From contig UQLO01000047.1 in the NCBI GenBank assembly GCA_900541865.1, positions 1 to 14,394 on the forward strand: a stretch of DNA of 14,394 nt. Reading direction: 5' to 3'. Positions within the stretch are counted from its first letter, which is position 1, and each line of letters opens with the position of its first letter. Shown here one piece after another: positions 6,900 to 14,359 of this stretch. Source of the DNA: an uncultured Porphyromonadaceae bacterium. Its GTDB lineage: Bacteria > Bacteroidota > Bacteroidia > Bacteroidales > Muribaculaceae. A program made the translations under genes and the position numbers. The notes below the pieces were generated by a model. The model was not told the origin of the DNA and did no database searches. It saw only the letters and a program-made list of their open reading frames with translations.

Positions 6900-8771
6900 T
6901 CAGAGGATGATGTTGTTCTGCTTCACCACCTTCCAGGAGAGGATGTTGATGCGGGCAGCCACGAAGTAGCGGGGGTTCTCGGGTTCGTCGGGGATGATGT
7001 CCTCATTGTCGGGATCGAACACGCCGTGACCAACCTTGATGATGTTGCTTACGGTGAGACGGTACCAGTGGTTGCGAACCACGCCGTAGTAGCCGGTTTC
7101 GGTGTTGTCGACGGTGGTTTCGTGCTCAACGGGGATAGCGTAGTACATAGCTCCGGCGCCGGTGCCTTCACCGCCGAAAGCTTCGGCAGCTACCTTCTGC
7201 TGAGCGGCAAGGAGGGTGTTGAGGGTGGTGGCGGCGTCAGCGATGGGTTCGAATACGGGGTTGCCGAGTTCGTCGGTCTCGCCGGTCTTCTCGTAGTAGG
7301 TGGTGGCGGCGTCGAGGTCGGCAACGACGAGAATCTTGCCGGTGCCGGTGAGGTCGCTGTGGTTGGTGAAGATTGCGGAGAGGGCGTTGTCGGCCAGAAC
7401 GGAGGTGGCGAGCTGGAACTTCACGCTTTCGGTGCCAATCTGGCTGTAGGAGCCGTCGGCGTTCTTGGTCCAGAGGTTGAGGTAGCCGTTGCCGCGGTTA
7501 ACCTGGTCGAGGACGTAAGCTTTGTAGCGGGCGTAGGTGAACAGGGAGCCGTTGTACTTGATGGCGTTGATGCCAACATATTCGCCGGCAGCGTTCTTCA
7601 CGCAGAGCTGAGCCTTGATCAGGGCGCTGGTGGTCTTGCCTGCCACGGGAAGGTTGTTGACGATGATGTTCTCAGCGGTGTTGGTGTTCTCGTTGCAGTA
7701 AGCCACGTTGGTGGGACGGGCGTTGGCGGCAGCGGTGTTGGTGAGGCTCAGGGAGAGCTCGTTGTAGTTCTTGTGGTTCAGAACGGGTTCTGCTTCTTCG
7801 TAGACGGTGCTCTGTGCCCAGTAGCTGCGGAACCAGTCGGTGTGGTTCCAGGTAGCCCAGGGAGCGGCCGACTTCCATTCGCTCTTGAGCTGCTTGCTCA
7901 GGTAGCTCATGGGAGCGGTGGCGGAGAGATCCCAGCCGAATACCTTTACGAAGACGGGGGTGGCAGCAACGCCGCCTTCGAGGCCTTCGCCGTCGTTGAC
8001 TTCGCCCATCAGGGTAACGTCGGTCTTGAAAATCTGGCTGCCGTCGGAGAGGGTCTCAACAAGGTTGGAGCCATCTTCGGCTGCGAAGGTAAGCTCTACC
8101 TTGGCGGCGAGGCGCTCTACGTAGATGTCGACAACATTTGCGTCGGCAACATCGTCAGCTTCGGGACGGCCTACGTTGGGGTCGTACTTGATGAAGTCGT
8201 TTTCGGTCAGGCGGGTAACGAAGTAGGTTTCGCCGGCCTCGGTGGTCTCATCGTCGTAGTGGGTGGGGTCGCCGGCGGGCTTGCCGTAGAAGGAGGTGGT
8301 CGACATCACGAAGTAGTCGGTGCCCTGAATGGTGTTCTCCCAGTTGCGGAGTTCGCGCGAGGCCTGGGCCAGAGTGGCGCGGGCGGGGATGGAGAAGTCG
8401 GGAGCGTTGAGCACGGTCATCACCCAGGCGGGGTAGGTGTTGCTTTCCTGGTTGTCGAGAACGATAACGTTCTTGCCGATCCACTCGATGTTTTCGGTGG
8501 TGCCTGCACCCTGGTCTTCCCACTTCTGAGCTTTGCCGACGTAGATGCCGTTTTCGTCGAAGAAGAAGAACTGAGCGTCGGTGACGTTGTGTTCCAGAGC
8601 GGAACCGTACTCGTACTCACCGTCGCGGGAGTCGTTGGAGGTGATGTTCACCTGAAGGAAGGTGCGGTTGCCGGGCTGTTCGGTGGGGCCGCCCTTGGTG
8701 GGTTCGTCGTTGGAGCAGGCGCTCATAAGCGCGATAACGCCGATACCCATGATTACATTGCTAAGTTTCAT
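6900..8771 (-). CDS. Mfa1-family major fimbrillin (fimbrial shaft subunit)
   Basis: The protein has 623 residues. Mfa1 proteins are exported as lipoproteins, processed at the surface, and polymerise by donor-strand exchange into the type V fimbrial shaft. The signal ends LMSAC with Cys19, followed by SNDEP. The N-terminal domain has QFFFFDENGIYVG (67-79) and VDIYVERLAAKVELTF (214-229), the latter a strong hallmark of this family (YVER.AAKV). The C-terminal end ARINILSWKVVKQNNIIL has the NxLSWKVV strand that typically closes Mfa1-type subunits. NDSR49|D lies where Porphyromonas Mfa1 is cut after Arg49, though Ala is replaced by Asp here. No promoter box is seen in the 160 nt upstream, so it is probably cotranscribed with the two genes before it. 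Confidence 0.92.
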   Translation of the reverse strand: MKLSNVIMGIGVIALMSACSNDEPTKGGPTEQPGNRTFLQVNITSNDSRDGEYEYGSALEHNVTDAQFFFFDENGIYVGKAQKWEDQGAGTTENIEWIGKNVIVLDNQESNTYPAWVMTVLNAPDFSIPARATLAQASRELRNWENTIQGTDYFVMSTTSFYGKPAGDPTHYDDETTEAGETYFVTRLTENDFIKYDPNVGRPEADDVADANVVDIYVERLAAKVELTFAAEDGSNLVETLSDGSQIFKTDVTLMGEVNDGEGLEGGVAATPVFVKVFGWDLSATAPMSYLSKQLKSEWKSAAPWATWNHTDWFRSYWAQSTVYEEAEPVLNHKNYNELSLSLTNTAAANARPTNVAYCNENTNTAENIIVNNLPVAGKTTSALIKAQLCVKNAAGEYVGINAIKYNGSLFTYARYKAYVLDQVNRGNGYLNLWTKNADGSYSQIGTESVKFQLATSVLADNALSAIFTNHSDLTGTGKILVVADLDAATTYYEKTGETDELGNPVFEPIADAATTLNTLLAAQQKVAAEAFGGEGTGAGAMYYAIPVEHETTVDNTETGYYGVVRNHWYRLTVSNIIKVGHGVFDPDNEDIIPDEPENPRYFVAARINILSWKVVKQNNIIL

Positions 8772-8848
8772 GCAATAATGGAGTTAGAGGTTTGATATTA
8801 TGTTGTTTTGAATTTATTTTTGCGGAAGAAATTGTGTCGACAGAATGA

Positions 8849-8945
8849 TAATTGCCAATTGCCAATTATCAATTATCAATTATCAATTATCAATTATCAA
8901 TTATCAATTATCAATTATCAATTATCAATTATCAATTATCAATTA
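8849..8945. repeat. Tandem heptamer array CAATTAT, 11 perfect copies
   Basis: Eleven perfect copies of CAATTAT run from 8863 to 8939, followed by a partial copy (8940-8945) and preceded by two diverged units ending TTGC (8849-8862). The array lies between the DUF3868 gene and the major fimbrillin gene and overlaps the last few codons of the former. On the minus strand the unit (ATAATTG) gives stop codons in all frames within 21 nt. On the plus strand it stays open in all frames, giving a spurious heptapeptide repeat INYQLSI. The perfect identity of the copies suggests recent expansion by slippage and likely copy-number variation between strains. Confidence 0.95.
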
Positions 8946-10371
8946 AATAGGTCACCTTCGGAGTGTTCTCCAGCTCGTAGAGCGTGCCGAACTGCTCGGT
9001 GGCGGGGGCATAGCCGGCCTCGGAGGCCTGGCGGAGCAGGTTGAGGGCGCGGGCGCGGTCGCCGTTGTGAGCAGCCAGGATGGCTCGGGTGAACACGGCC
9101 TCGGGGCGTTCGCCGCCGCGGTCGGCGTAGTGCGAGGCGGCATCGAGGTCTCCGCGGCGAATGGATATATTGGCCGCGTTGATGTTAGCCTCGGGGTCGT
9201 TGGGCCATATCTCTACGGCCTTCATCAAGGCCTCCTCGTAGCCGGCGCTGCCGGTGGGATAGCTGGAGGCGATGCGGTAGAAGTCGACCGGACGCAGGCG
9301 CTCGGGAGTGTCGCGCATCATGGCCTTGAGCTGCTCGACGTCGACAGTGGTGCGGATGGCGTACTTGACGGTGTAGTCGGAGTGGCGAAGGGCCGGATAG
9401 ATGGTGTCGAGCATTATGCGGTACTCGTCGGGATAGCGGCGCCGCATCTCGTGGTCCTTGGGGTCGGGCTCCATATCGGAGTCGATGATGGCCAGCAGCT
9501 CGTCGCGGTGGGGCAGAGTGCACGCCAGTACCCATTCGCGCAGGCCTTCCCAATCTTCGGGTTCATAGTCGGAACGCATTATGGAGGCCGGATAGTTGTA
9601 GTGCGAGCGCACGTATTCCTTCAGGGCCTCCGTGCGGCCTACGGCCAGACGGACGTTGTTCGAGTAAGGACCTTCGGGCGAGGCATAGCCCTTTATGGTG
9701 ATGGCGGTGATGGTGGCCATGGAGTCGTTTCGCACGCGGTCGATGCTGGCAAGTATTTTTGCAATCTCGATGCGGTTGCGGCGGTAGGTGGGCTTGATTT
9801 CGGTGCGGTTCACGATGAAGTCCACGTAGGCGCGGCCCTCGGCGGTGAGCTCGACTATGGAGTCGCCGGTAAGGGCTATGTAGGGCAGCTCCGGCGCGTA
9901 GGGCTTGGGCACGAGGTCGAGCTGAGCCAGGGGCGTCTCCGGAGCGTTTTCGAGCGGGTCGCAGCAGTTGGCGGTCTGCTGGCGCATTACCAGAGTGCTG
10001 CGCTTCATCCACGCCTGCATAGGCACCTGGACTGTCATCGCTGCCGTGCCGGTGTGGCCGGCGCGGTAGATGTTGCCGCCGGGAACGACGAAGCCGTGGC
10101 GCTCGGCAAGGAGGTAGCGGTTCTTGCCGGCTACCACTATGGGTTTGAGTTCAAGAGAGTCGGACGACTCGGCAGCGCGGAGCACCGGCGTGAAGACAAC
10201 CTCGCGGTCGCGGCCGGGACGGATGTCGGCAGGGTCGATTTCGATCACTACATTGAGGAGCGAGTCCTGAACGCCCACGTTCAGGCGGTCTACCTTGAGG
10301 TAAGAGGTTTCGGCGGCAAAAGCAGAGGCCACCGACACTGCGGCACAAAGAGCCAGGATGCAACGTTTCAT
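8932..10371 (-). CDS. DUF3868 protein with OmpA-like domain and TPR-like tail, fimbrial operon
   Basis: The protein has 479 residues. Residues 1-20 form a signal peptide (MKRCILALCAAVSVASAFAA). Residues about 22-130 match the N-terminal beta domain seen in DUF3868 proteins of Bacteroidales fimbrial operons. Residues 180-330 contain an OmpA-C-like segment: TIKGYASPEGPYSNNVRLAVGRTEALKEYV region (226-254), the peptidoglycan-binding type fold. Residues 360-460 look like two or three TPR helices pairs (WPNDPEANINAANISIRRGD, AVFTRAILAAHNGDRARALNLL). The ATG at 10371 is preferred over an in-frame TTG at 10380, because it directly precedes the signal peptide and leaves a 15-nt gap to the previous gene. 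The last residues (LIDN) and the TGA stop come from the heptamer array, so the true ancestral C-terminus may have been replaced. A CysCys pair (136-137) is notable. Role: probably periplasmic support of fimbrial assembly (inferred). Confidence 0.85.
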   Translation of the reverse strand: MKRCILALCAAVSVASAFAAETSYLKVDRLNVGVQDSLLNVVIEIDPADIRPGRDREVVFTPVLRAAESSDSLELKPIVVAGKNRYLLAERHGFVVPGGNIYRAGHTGTAAMTVQVPMQAWMKRSTLVMRQQTANCCDPLENAPETPLAQLDLVPKPYAPELPYIALTGDSIVELTAEGRAYVDFIVNRTEIKPTYRRNRIEIAKILASIDRVRNDSMATITAITIKGYASPEGPYSNNVRLAVGRTEALKEYVRSHYNYPASIMRSDYEPEDWEGLREWVLACTLPHRDELLAIIDSDMEPDPKDHEMRRRYPDEYRIMLDTIYPALRHSDYTVKYAIRTTVDVEQLKAMMRDTPERLRPVDFYRIASSYPTGSAGYEEALMKAVEIWPNDPEANINAANISIRRGDLDAASHYADRGGERPEAVFTRAILAAHNGDRARALNLLRQASEAGYAPATEQFGTLYELENTPKVTYLIDN

Positions 10372-10386
10372 GATGGACAATGCTTT

Positions 10387-10968
10387 TTAGAAGTTATAGA
10401 TGAGGTTGAGGGCAGCCTTGGTGGGCCCGACATAGTTGTGGGGTTGGTTGCGCTTTATGCGCTGGCCGCAGTCGCGGCACTCGAACTGGTCGTAGCGTGT
10501 GTAGATCCAGCCGATGCCTATTTCGGCTTCCATACTCCAGCGCTTGTTGATGAGCCAGGTATAGCCGTAGGCAATGCCGGCACCGGCCATCCAGCCCTGG
10601 AAGCGATAGTCCTTGAGCTTGCGGAAGTCGGTGCCCAAAAACTTGAACGGCATGTCGAGGTGTCCGAAATTGTACTGGCCGCCGATGAGGTGGGCGCCCA
10701 CAAAGTGGCCCGCGAAGGCCTGGCAGAACCAGTAGCGGCCCTCAGGCATAAGATTCCACTGCTTCCAGCGATGGCCGTCGATGGCCCAGTCGTTGAGGTT
10801 GCCGGTGAGCTCTACCGTCCACTGAGGTGCAACCGACACTTCGGCGCCCAGATCGAGCGTGAGAAGAGCATCATAGATAAGGTTGGTCTTCACCGCCACA
10901 TCCTGCGACTTCGCAGGCAGAGACAGCATAAGCCCGACAAACAATATAATTGCTATTTTGAATTTCAT
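10387..10968 (-). CDS. DUF3575 outer-membrane beta-barrel protein, first gene of the fimbrial operon
   Basis: The protein has 193 residues. A signal peptide (1-21, ending PAKSQ) is followed by alternating amphipathic strands, with VKTNLIYDALLTLDLGAEV (26-44) as the recognisable DUF3575 start and ALNLIYNF at the C-terminus. The terminal Phe is the usual signal for insertion by the BAM complex. Aromatic girdle residues and GxGxxYGYTW (129-138) support a small barrel. A CRDC motif (164-167) lies in what is probably a loop. DUF3575 genes commonly precede DUF3868 genes at the head of Bacteroidales Mfa-type operons; that context makes an assembly or anchoring role likely, but no function is established. 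The next gene starts 15 nt downstream. Confidence 0.85.
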   Translation of the reverse strand: MKFKIAIILFVGLMLSLPAKSQDVAVKTNLIYDALLTLDLGAEVSVAPQWTVELTGNLNDWAIDGHRWKQWNLMPEGRYWFCQAFAGHFVGAHLIGGQYNFGHLDMPFKFLGTDFRKLKDYRFQGWMAGAGIAYGYTWLINKRWSMEAEIGIGWIYTRYDQFECRDCGQRIKRNQPHNYVGPTKAALNLIYNF

Positions 10969-11043
10969 TGCGGAAATGCGTAGAAATACCTTTCTTAAAA
11001 ATCCTGTTTAGAAAACTAAGTTAGCCTTCGATTCATGGTTTGC

Positions 11044-11059
11044 GCACAAAGATTTGTGC
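11044..11059. promoter_or_regulatory. Perfect 16-bp palindrome in the fimbrial leader, candidate operator or RNA hairpin
   Basis: GCACAAA and TTTGTGC flank GA, a perfect inverted repeat of 7-bp arms. It lies about 70 nt after the predicted transcription start and about 75 nt before the first ATG. As DNA it is the size of a dimeric regulator site; as RNA it would form a 5-bp stem with a 6-nt loop. No regulator is encoded in the window. Confidence 0.4.
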
Positions 11060-11134
11060 TGTAATTCTTGACATTATACCATTTTCAACCTAAAATTTGA
11101 TTGATGTTTTTGTAAAAATGTCTTGTTTGCAATG

Positions 11135-11142
11135 CAAAGTTA
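11135..11142 (-). promoter_or_regulatory. Candidate promoter -7 box of the fimbrial operon (TAACTTTG)
   Basis: The minus strand reads TAACTTTGC, an exact match to the Bacteroidetes -7 consensus TAnnTTTG. At the expected 19-21 nt upstream (about 11162-11167) the minus strand reads GGGGTAAA rather than TTTG, so the -33 box is missing or very weak. The start of transcription would be near 11128, giving a long leader. The absence of other boxes up to 10969 makes this the best candidate. Confidence 0.55.
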
Positions 11143-11317
11143 CGACATAAAGACGAAATTTTTACCCCCCATGTTAATAATTGTTAAAACAACTTATAAT
11201 TCAAAACTTTTTAAGATTTATCTTGTTGGTGATGACCAATCGGCCTCAATTGCAATTTTTCTTAACAATTTCTGGGCGGATGCTCCACATTCCGCCCCTA
11301 AATTCGCCGAAAACCCC

Positions 11318-11360
11318 GAAAAAAAACGGACCGGCGATCTTTGCGAAATCGTCGGTCCGT
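11318..11360 (-). terminator. Intrinsic terminator of the GH3 gene
   Basis: On the minus strand a 13-bp stem (11348-11360 with 11326-11338; one G-U pair) encloses a 9-nt loop, and is followed directly by a run of eight T (11326-11319). It starts 52 nt after the stop codon of the glycosidase gene. This is a textbook Rho-independent terminator and separates that gene from the fimbrial operon. Confidence 0.93.
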
Positions 11361-11412
11361 CTATGGGTTTGAGCCCGTTTTTGGGACTGGGTCGGTTGGG
11401 AGTCCGGAGGCC

Positions 11413-14136
11413 TCAGCGCTTGAGGATTTTGCGGCCGGGAGTCAGGTAGACGCCGGCCGGGAGGTCTTCGAGGGTGTCGGTCGTGCCTACGGGTCGGCCG
11501 GTGAGGTCGTAGACAGTGCTTCCGGCGGCTTCGGCACCCACGATGGGGGCCTCGACGGCGGCTTGCCCGGTGCGGTAGGTGGTCTTGACCGTCGCGCCCT
11601 CGGTGTGGACGCTCCGTCGGCCGCGGATGTCGGCGCTGGAGGCTCCAAGCATTATTTCGGCGGTGCCGTCCTCAACGTCGAAGGTCTGTGTGGCGGTGTT
11701 GAAGTAGGCCAGCTGGTCGTGGCGCACGGGTATGGCGACGGTTTTGCTCTCGCCGGGTTCCAGCTCGACGCGGGCGAAGCCCACAAGCTGAAGCGCTGGG
11801 CGGTCGAGCTCGCTGACGCACCGCGCGTAGAGTTGCACCACTTCGGCACCGGCGCGCTCGCCGGTGTTGGTGATGGTGGCCGAGGCGGTGATGGTGCCGT
11901 CTTTGGCGAGCTCGTCGGAATCGAGGCTGAAGTCGGAGTACTCGAACTCTGTGTAGCTCAGGCCATAGCCGAAGGGGTAGAGGGGCGTCTTGCGGTGGTA
12001 CATATAGGTATATCCGGCGGTCCGGATGTTGTAGTCCATCATTCCGGCGGGGAGGTCGGCCAAGTCGCGGTACCACGTCGAAGTAAGTTTGCCGCAGGGG
12101 TTGAAGTCGCCGTAGACCACGTCGGCAATGGCCTCACCCTGCGCCTGGCCGGCGTACCAGGCCTCGACGATGGCGCGGCAGTGCTGCTCGGCCCAGGGGA
12201 TAGTCACCGACGAGCAGGTCTGGAGCACCAGCACAACGTTGGGATTGACGGAATACACCGCTTCCAGAAGCTGCTGCTGGTCGCCGGGGAGGTTGAGCGA
12301 GGTGCGGTCGTGCGACTCGTCGGAAACCGACAAGTCGGTTCCGGCGGCAAAGAGCACCACATCGGCCTTGGCGGCAACCTCCATGGCCCGGCTATAGTCG
12401 GTTGCGGCGCGGCTGCTTACCTCGCAGCCCTTGAAGAAGTAGAGCGGGCCGTCGGTTTCGAGGGGATTGGGGCGGTTGGGGTCGTAGAAGCGCACCCAGT
12501 CCATGTTCGCGCAGTACTTGTCGCCGTCGGTGCCACCGGAGAATTTGGCGTACAGCTTGTGGCGTCCGCAGAAAATGGAGGGGTCGACCTCGACCGAAGT
12601 AGTCCGGTAGCTGCTCCAATTGCCGGTGACGGGGCAGACCACCGAAGCCGCCGGCGAGCCGGCTATGGCGTCGAGGTAGAAATGCACGGTGGTGGCGTTC
12701 TTGTTTTTGGCCGCATGGCAAATCTCCAGCCGCGAGCAACCCGCACCGAAGTCCACGTCGGGGAATGCCACCCAGTCGTTGTTGTAGATATACCCGAGGT
12801 TGCCGGCGGAGCCGTTGGTCTCGTGGGTGAGGCGTTTTGAGCCGGAGGGCACGTTCTGCTCGGTGCAGTCCTCGAACTGGATGGTGCCGTCGCCGATGGT
12901 GTAGTCCATCTTTTGGGCCACCGCCTCCAGGAGAGTGCTTATTTCGGAGGGTGAGCCGGAGTAGCCGCCTAGCACGGCCGTGTTGCCCAGCGGACCGATG
13001 ATGGCCACCGACTTGTCGGCAGTCAGAGGCAGTATGCCGTCGTTCTTGAGCAGTACAATGCCTTGATGAGCAGCCTCAAGAGCCAGAGCGCGATGGTCGG
13101 CGCAGTCGAGAGTCGATTCGGGGATGCGCGTCCAGCTGACCTGGGCGTCGGGGTCGAACTCGCCCACGCTGAAACGAGCCGCCAGCACGCGGGTGAGCGC
13201 GCGGTCGAGGTCTTCCTCGGTCATCAGGCCTTGGGCGATGGCGCTGCGGCAGTGCTCCTGGAAGGTAGTGCCGCAGTTGAGGTCCTCGCCGTTGCGCATG
13301 GCCACGGCAGCTGCGTGCGCCCCGTCGGCCACGTAATGGTGCTTCTGGAAAATATCGTCGACGGCACCGCAGTCGGAAGTCACGAAGCCGTCGAAGCCCC
13401 ACTCGCCGCGAAGAATATCGATGAGCAGCTCGTGGTTTGCGCCGCAAGGAACGCCGTTGACGGCATTGTAGGCACTCATTATGCTGCGCACGTTGGCCTC
13501 GCGGACGGCAGTCTCGAAGGCCGGAAGGTAGTATTCGCGCAGGCTGCGGTCGTCGACATCCGACGAAGTGCTGTGGCGACCCTTTTCGTAATTATTTGCC
13601 GCAAAGTGCTTTGCTGTGGCTATGGTTTTGAAATGATGAGGGTCGTCGCCCTGCATGCCGCGGATAAACTCCAGGGCAAGCCGCCCGGTGAGGTAGGGGT
13701 CTTCGCCGTAGTTCTCCTCGTCGCGGCCCCAGCGCGGGTCGCGGCTCATATTGATGGTCGGGCACCAGTAGATCAGGCCCTTGTTTTTGGTGTTGGAGTA
13801 GACGCGGCACTCGTCGGAAATCGCCGTGGCCACCTCGTACATCAGCTCGGTGTTCCACGTTGCCGACAGAGCCTTCGACACCGGAAACGACGTTGCCAAC
13901 CCCGAGCGCGCCACGCCGTGGATGGCCTCGTTCCAGTAGTTGTAGCCCTTGAGGCCCAGACGGCTGACGGCGGGTGTCTGGTGGCCCACCTGCTGTATTT
14001 TCTCGTCGAGGGTCATCCGGCTCACCATGTCGGCGGCCCGCTCTTCGGGGGGCAGCGAGGTGTCTTGATAGGGAAGGCTCTGAGCCGCTGCGCCCAAAGC
14101 AGCGGTCAGGAGAATAAGGATAAATTTTCTTTGCAT
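11413..14136 (-). CDS. Secreted GH3 beta-xylosidase/beta-glucosidase-like enzyme with CBM6 insertion
   Basis: The protein has 907 residues and removes terminal beta-linked sugars from oligosaccharides. The start is ATG at 14136: it opens a signal peptide (MQRKFILILLTAALGAAAQ) and lies just after a promoter; a longer frame to 14220 would begin upstream of that promoter. GH3 N-domain about 25-325: YNYWNEAIHGVA (65-76, typical of the xylosidase branch), SRDPRWGRDEENYGEDP (131-147), KHFAANNYE (176-184), and nucleophile D255 in VTSDCGAV. The C-domain (about 355-415 and 565-730) carries ESHDR, with E607 as candidate acid/base. A CBM6-like module (about 415-552: QFEDCT, YNNDWVAF, NMDWVRF) is inserted within the C-domain. 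A fibronectin III-like domain follows (about 740-830). Residues 872-907 (STVYDLTGRPV, LPAGVYL, GRKILKR) resemble a T9SS type A sorting tail. Xylan side activity is inferred; arabinosidase or glucosidase specificity cannot be excluded. Confidence 0.92.
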   Translation of the reverse strand: MQRKFILILLTAALGAAAQSLPYQDTSLPPEERAADMVSRMTLDEKIQQVGHQTPAVSRLGLKGYNYWNEAIHGVARSGLATSFPVSKALSATWNTELMYEVATAISDECRVYSNTKNKGLIYWCPTINMSRDPRWGRDEENYGEDPYLTGRLALEFIRGMQGDDPHHFKTIATAKHFAANNYEKGRHSTSSDVDDRSLREYYLPAFETAVREANVRSIMSAYNAVNGVPCGANHELLIDILRGEWGFDGFVTSDCGAVDDIFQKHHYVADGAHAAAVAMRNGEDLNCGTTFQEHCRSAIAQGLMTEEDLDRALTRVLAARFSVGEFDPDAQVSWTRIPESTLDCADHRALALEAAHQGIVLLKNDGILPLTADKSVAIIGPLGNTAVLGGYSGSPSEISTLLEAVAQKMDYTIGDGTIQFEDCTEQNVPSGSKRLTHETNGSAGNLGYIYNNDWVAFPDVDFGAGCSRLEICHAAKNKNATTVHFYLDAIAGSPAASVVCPVTGNWSSYRTTSVEVDPSIFCGRHKLYAKFSGGTDGDKYCANMDWVRFYDPNRPNPLETDGPLYFFKGCEVSSRAATDYSRAMEVAAKADVVLFAAGTDLSVSDESHDRTSLNLPGDQQQLLEAVYSVNPNVVLVLQTCSSVTIPWAEQHCRAIVEAWYAGQAQGEAIADVVYGDFNPCGKLTSTWYRDLADLPAGMMDYNIRTAGYTYMYHRKTPLYPFGYGLSYTEFEYSDFSLDSDELAKDGTITASATITNTGERAGAEVVQLYARCVSELDRPALQLVGFARVELEPGESKTVAIPVRHDQLAYFNTATQTFDVEDGTAEIMLGASSADIRGRRSVHTEGATVKTTYRTGQAAVEAPIVGAEAAGSTVYDLTGRPVGTTDTLEDLPAGVYLTPGRKILKR

Positions 14137-14156
14137 TGGTTTTGAGGTATTTGACG

Positions 14157-14164
14157 CAAAGGTA
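14157..14164 (-). promoter_or_regulatory. Promoter -7 box of the GH3 gene (TACCTTTG)
   Basis: The minus strand reads TACCTTTGC, an exact match to the Bacteroidetes -7 consensus. A possible -33 element (TTG at 14191-14189, or TTTTG at 14196-14192) lies 24-27 nt away, slightly more than the usual 19-21. Transcription would start near 14151, giving a short leader of about 15-20 nt. The A-rich stretch before the ATG suits initiation without a Shine-Dalgarno sequence. Confidence 0.75.
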
Positions 14165-14319
14165 GTCTCCAAGCGCCGAACCCGGGCGCAACAAAATGCC
14201 GTTAAAGAAGCACACGGCAAATTTTAACCCCTAAATCGGCAATAAATCACCGGTGCTTCACAATCCAAACTTTTTGGCAGATTATTTTTTTAAAATTAAG
14301 CTGTTTTCGGCCATTTTTG

Positions 14320-14359
14320 CAGATTCCAAATCGAAGTGCAAAATTTGAGGTGGAATCTG
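14320..14359. repeat. Inverted repeat CAGATTCCA-N22-TGGAATCTG upstream of the GH3 gene
   Basis: Perfect 9-bp arms at 14320-14328 and 14351-14359 flank 22 nt. It lies about 155 nt upstream of the GH3 -7 box. No T run follows on either strand, so it is not an intrinsic terminator. It may be a regulator site for this gene or for a neighbour beyond the window edge. The rest of 14165-14394 is AT-rich and shows no gene; a small CTCC-TTCT-GGAG hairpin sits at the very end. Confidence 0.4.

Larger units (their letters stand above)
10969..11317. other. Intergenic region and 5' leader of the fimbrial operon
   Basis: This AT-rich stretch of about 350 nt has no gene I would accept. On the minus strand it carries a candidate -7 box at 11135-11142, then a leader of roughly 160 nt to the first ATG, with a palindrome at 11044-11059. 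The part from 11143 to 11317 shows only short weak inverted repeats (for example TTGTTAAAACAA near 11183) and is probably spacer. Confidence 0.6.

Noticed and set aside
8863..8939. CRISPR array
   Set aside because: The unit is 7 nt with no spacers and no cas genes are present; it is a simple tandem repeat.
8808..9044. Plus-strand frame with a perfect heptapeptide repeat (INYQLSI)
   Set aside because: It is the translation of the heptamer array, open only because 7-nt units lack plus-strand stops; the remainder lies antisense to the DUF3868 gene.
10969..11317. Invertible (phase-variable) promoter as found before some Bacteroides surface operons
   Set aside because: No pair of inverted repeats flanking the -7 box could be found, and no invertase gene is in the window.
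11123..11449. Small plus-strand gene between the two transcription units
   Set aside because: It covers promoter and terminator sequences, has no signal or domain, and its composition follows the noncoding AT-rich DNA.
14137..14220. N-terminal extension of the GH3 protein by 28 residues
   Set aside because: It would start upstream of the TACCTTTG promoter box and would hide the signal peptide that begins at 14136.
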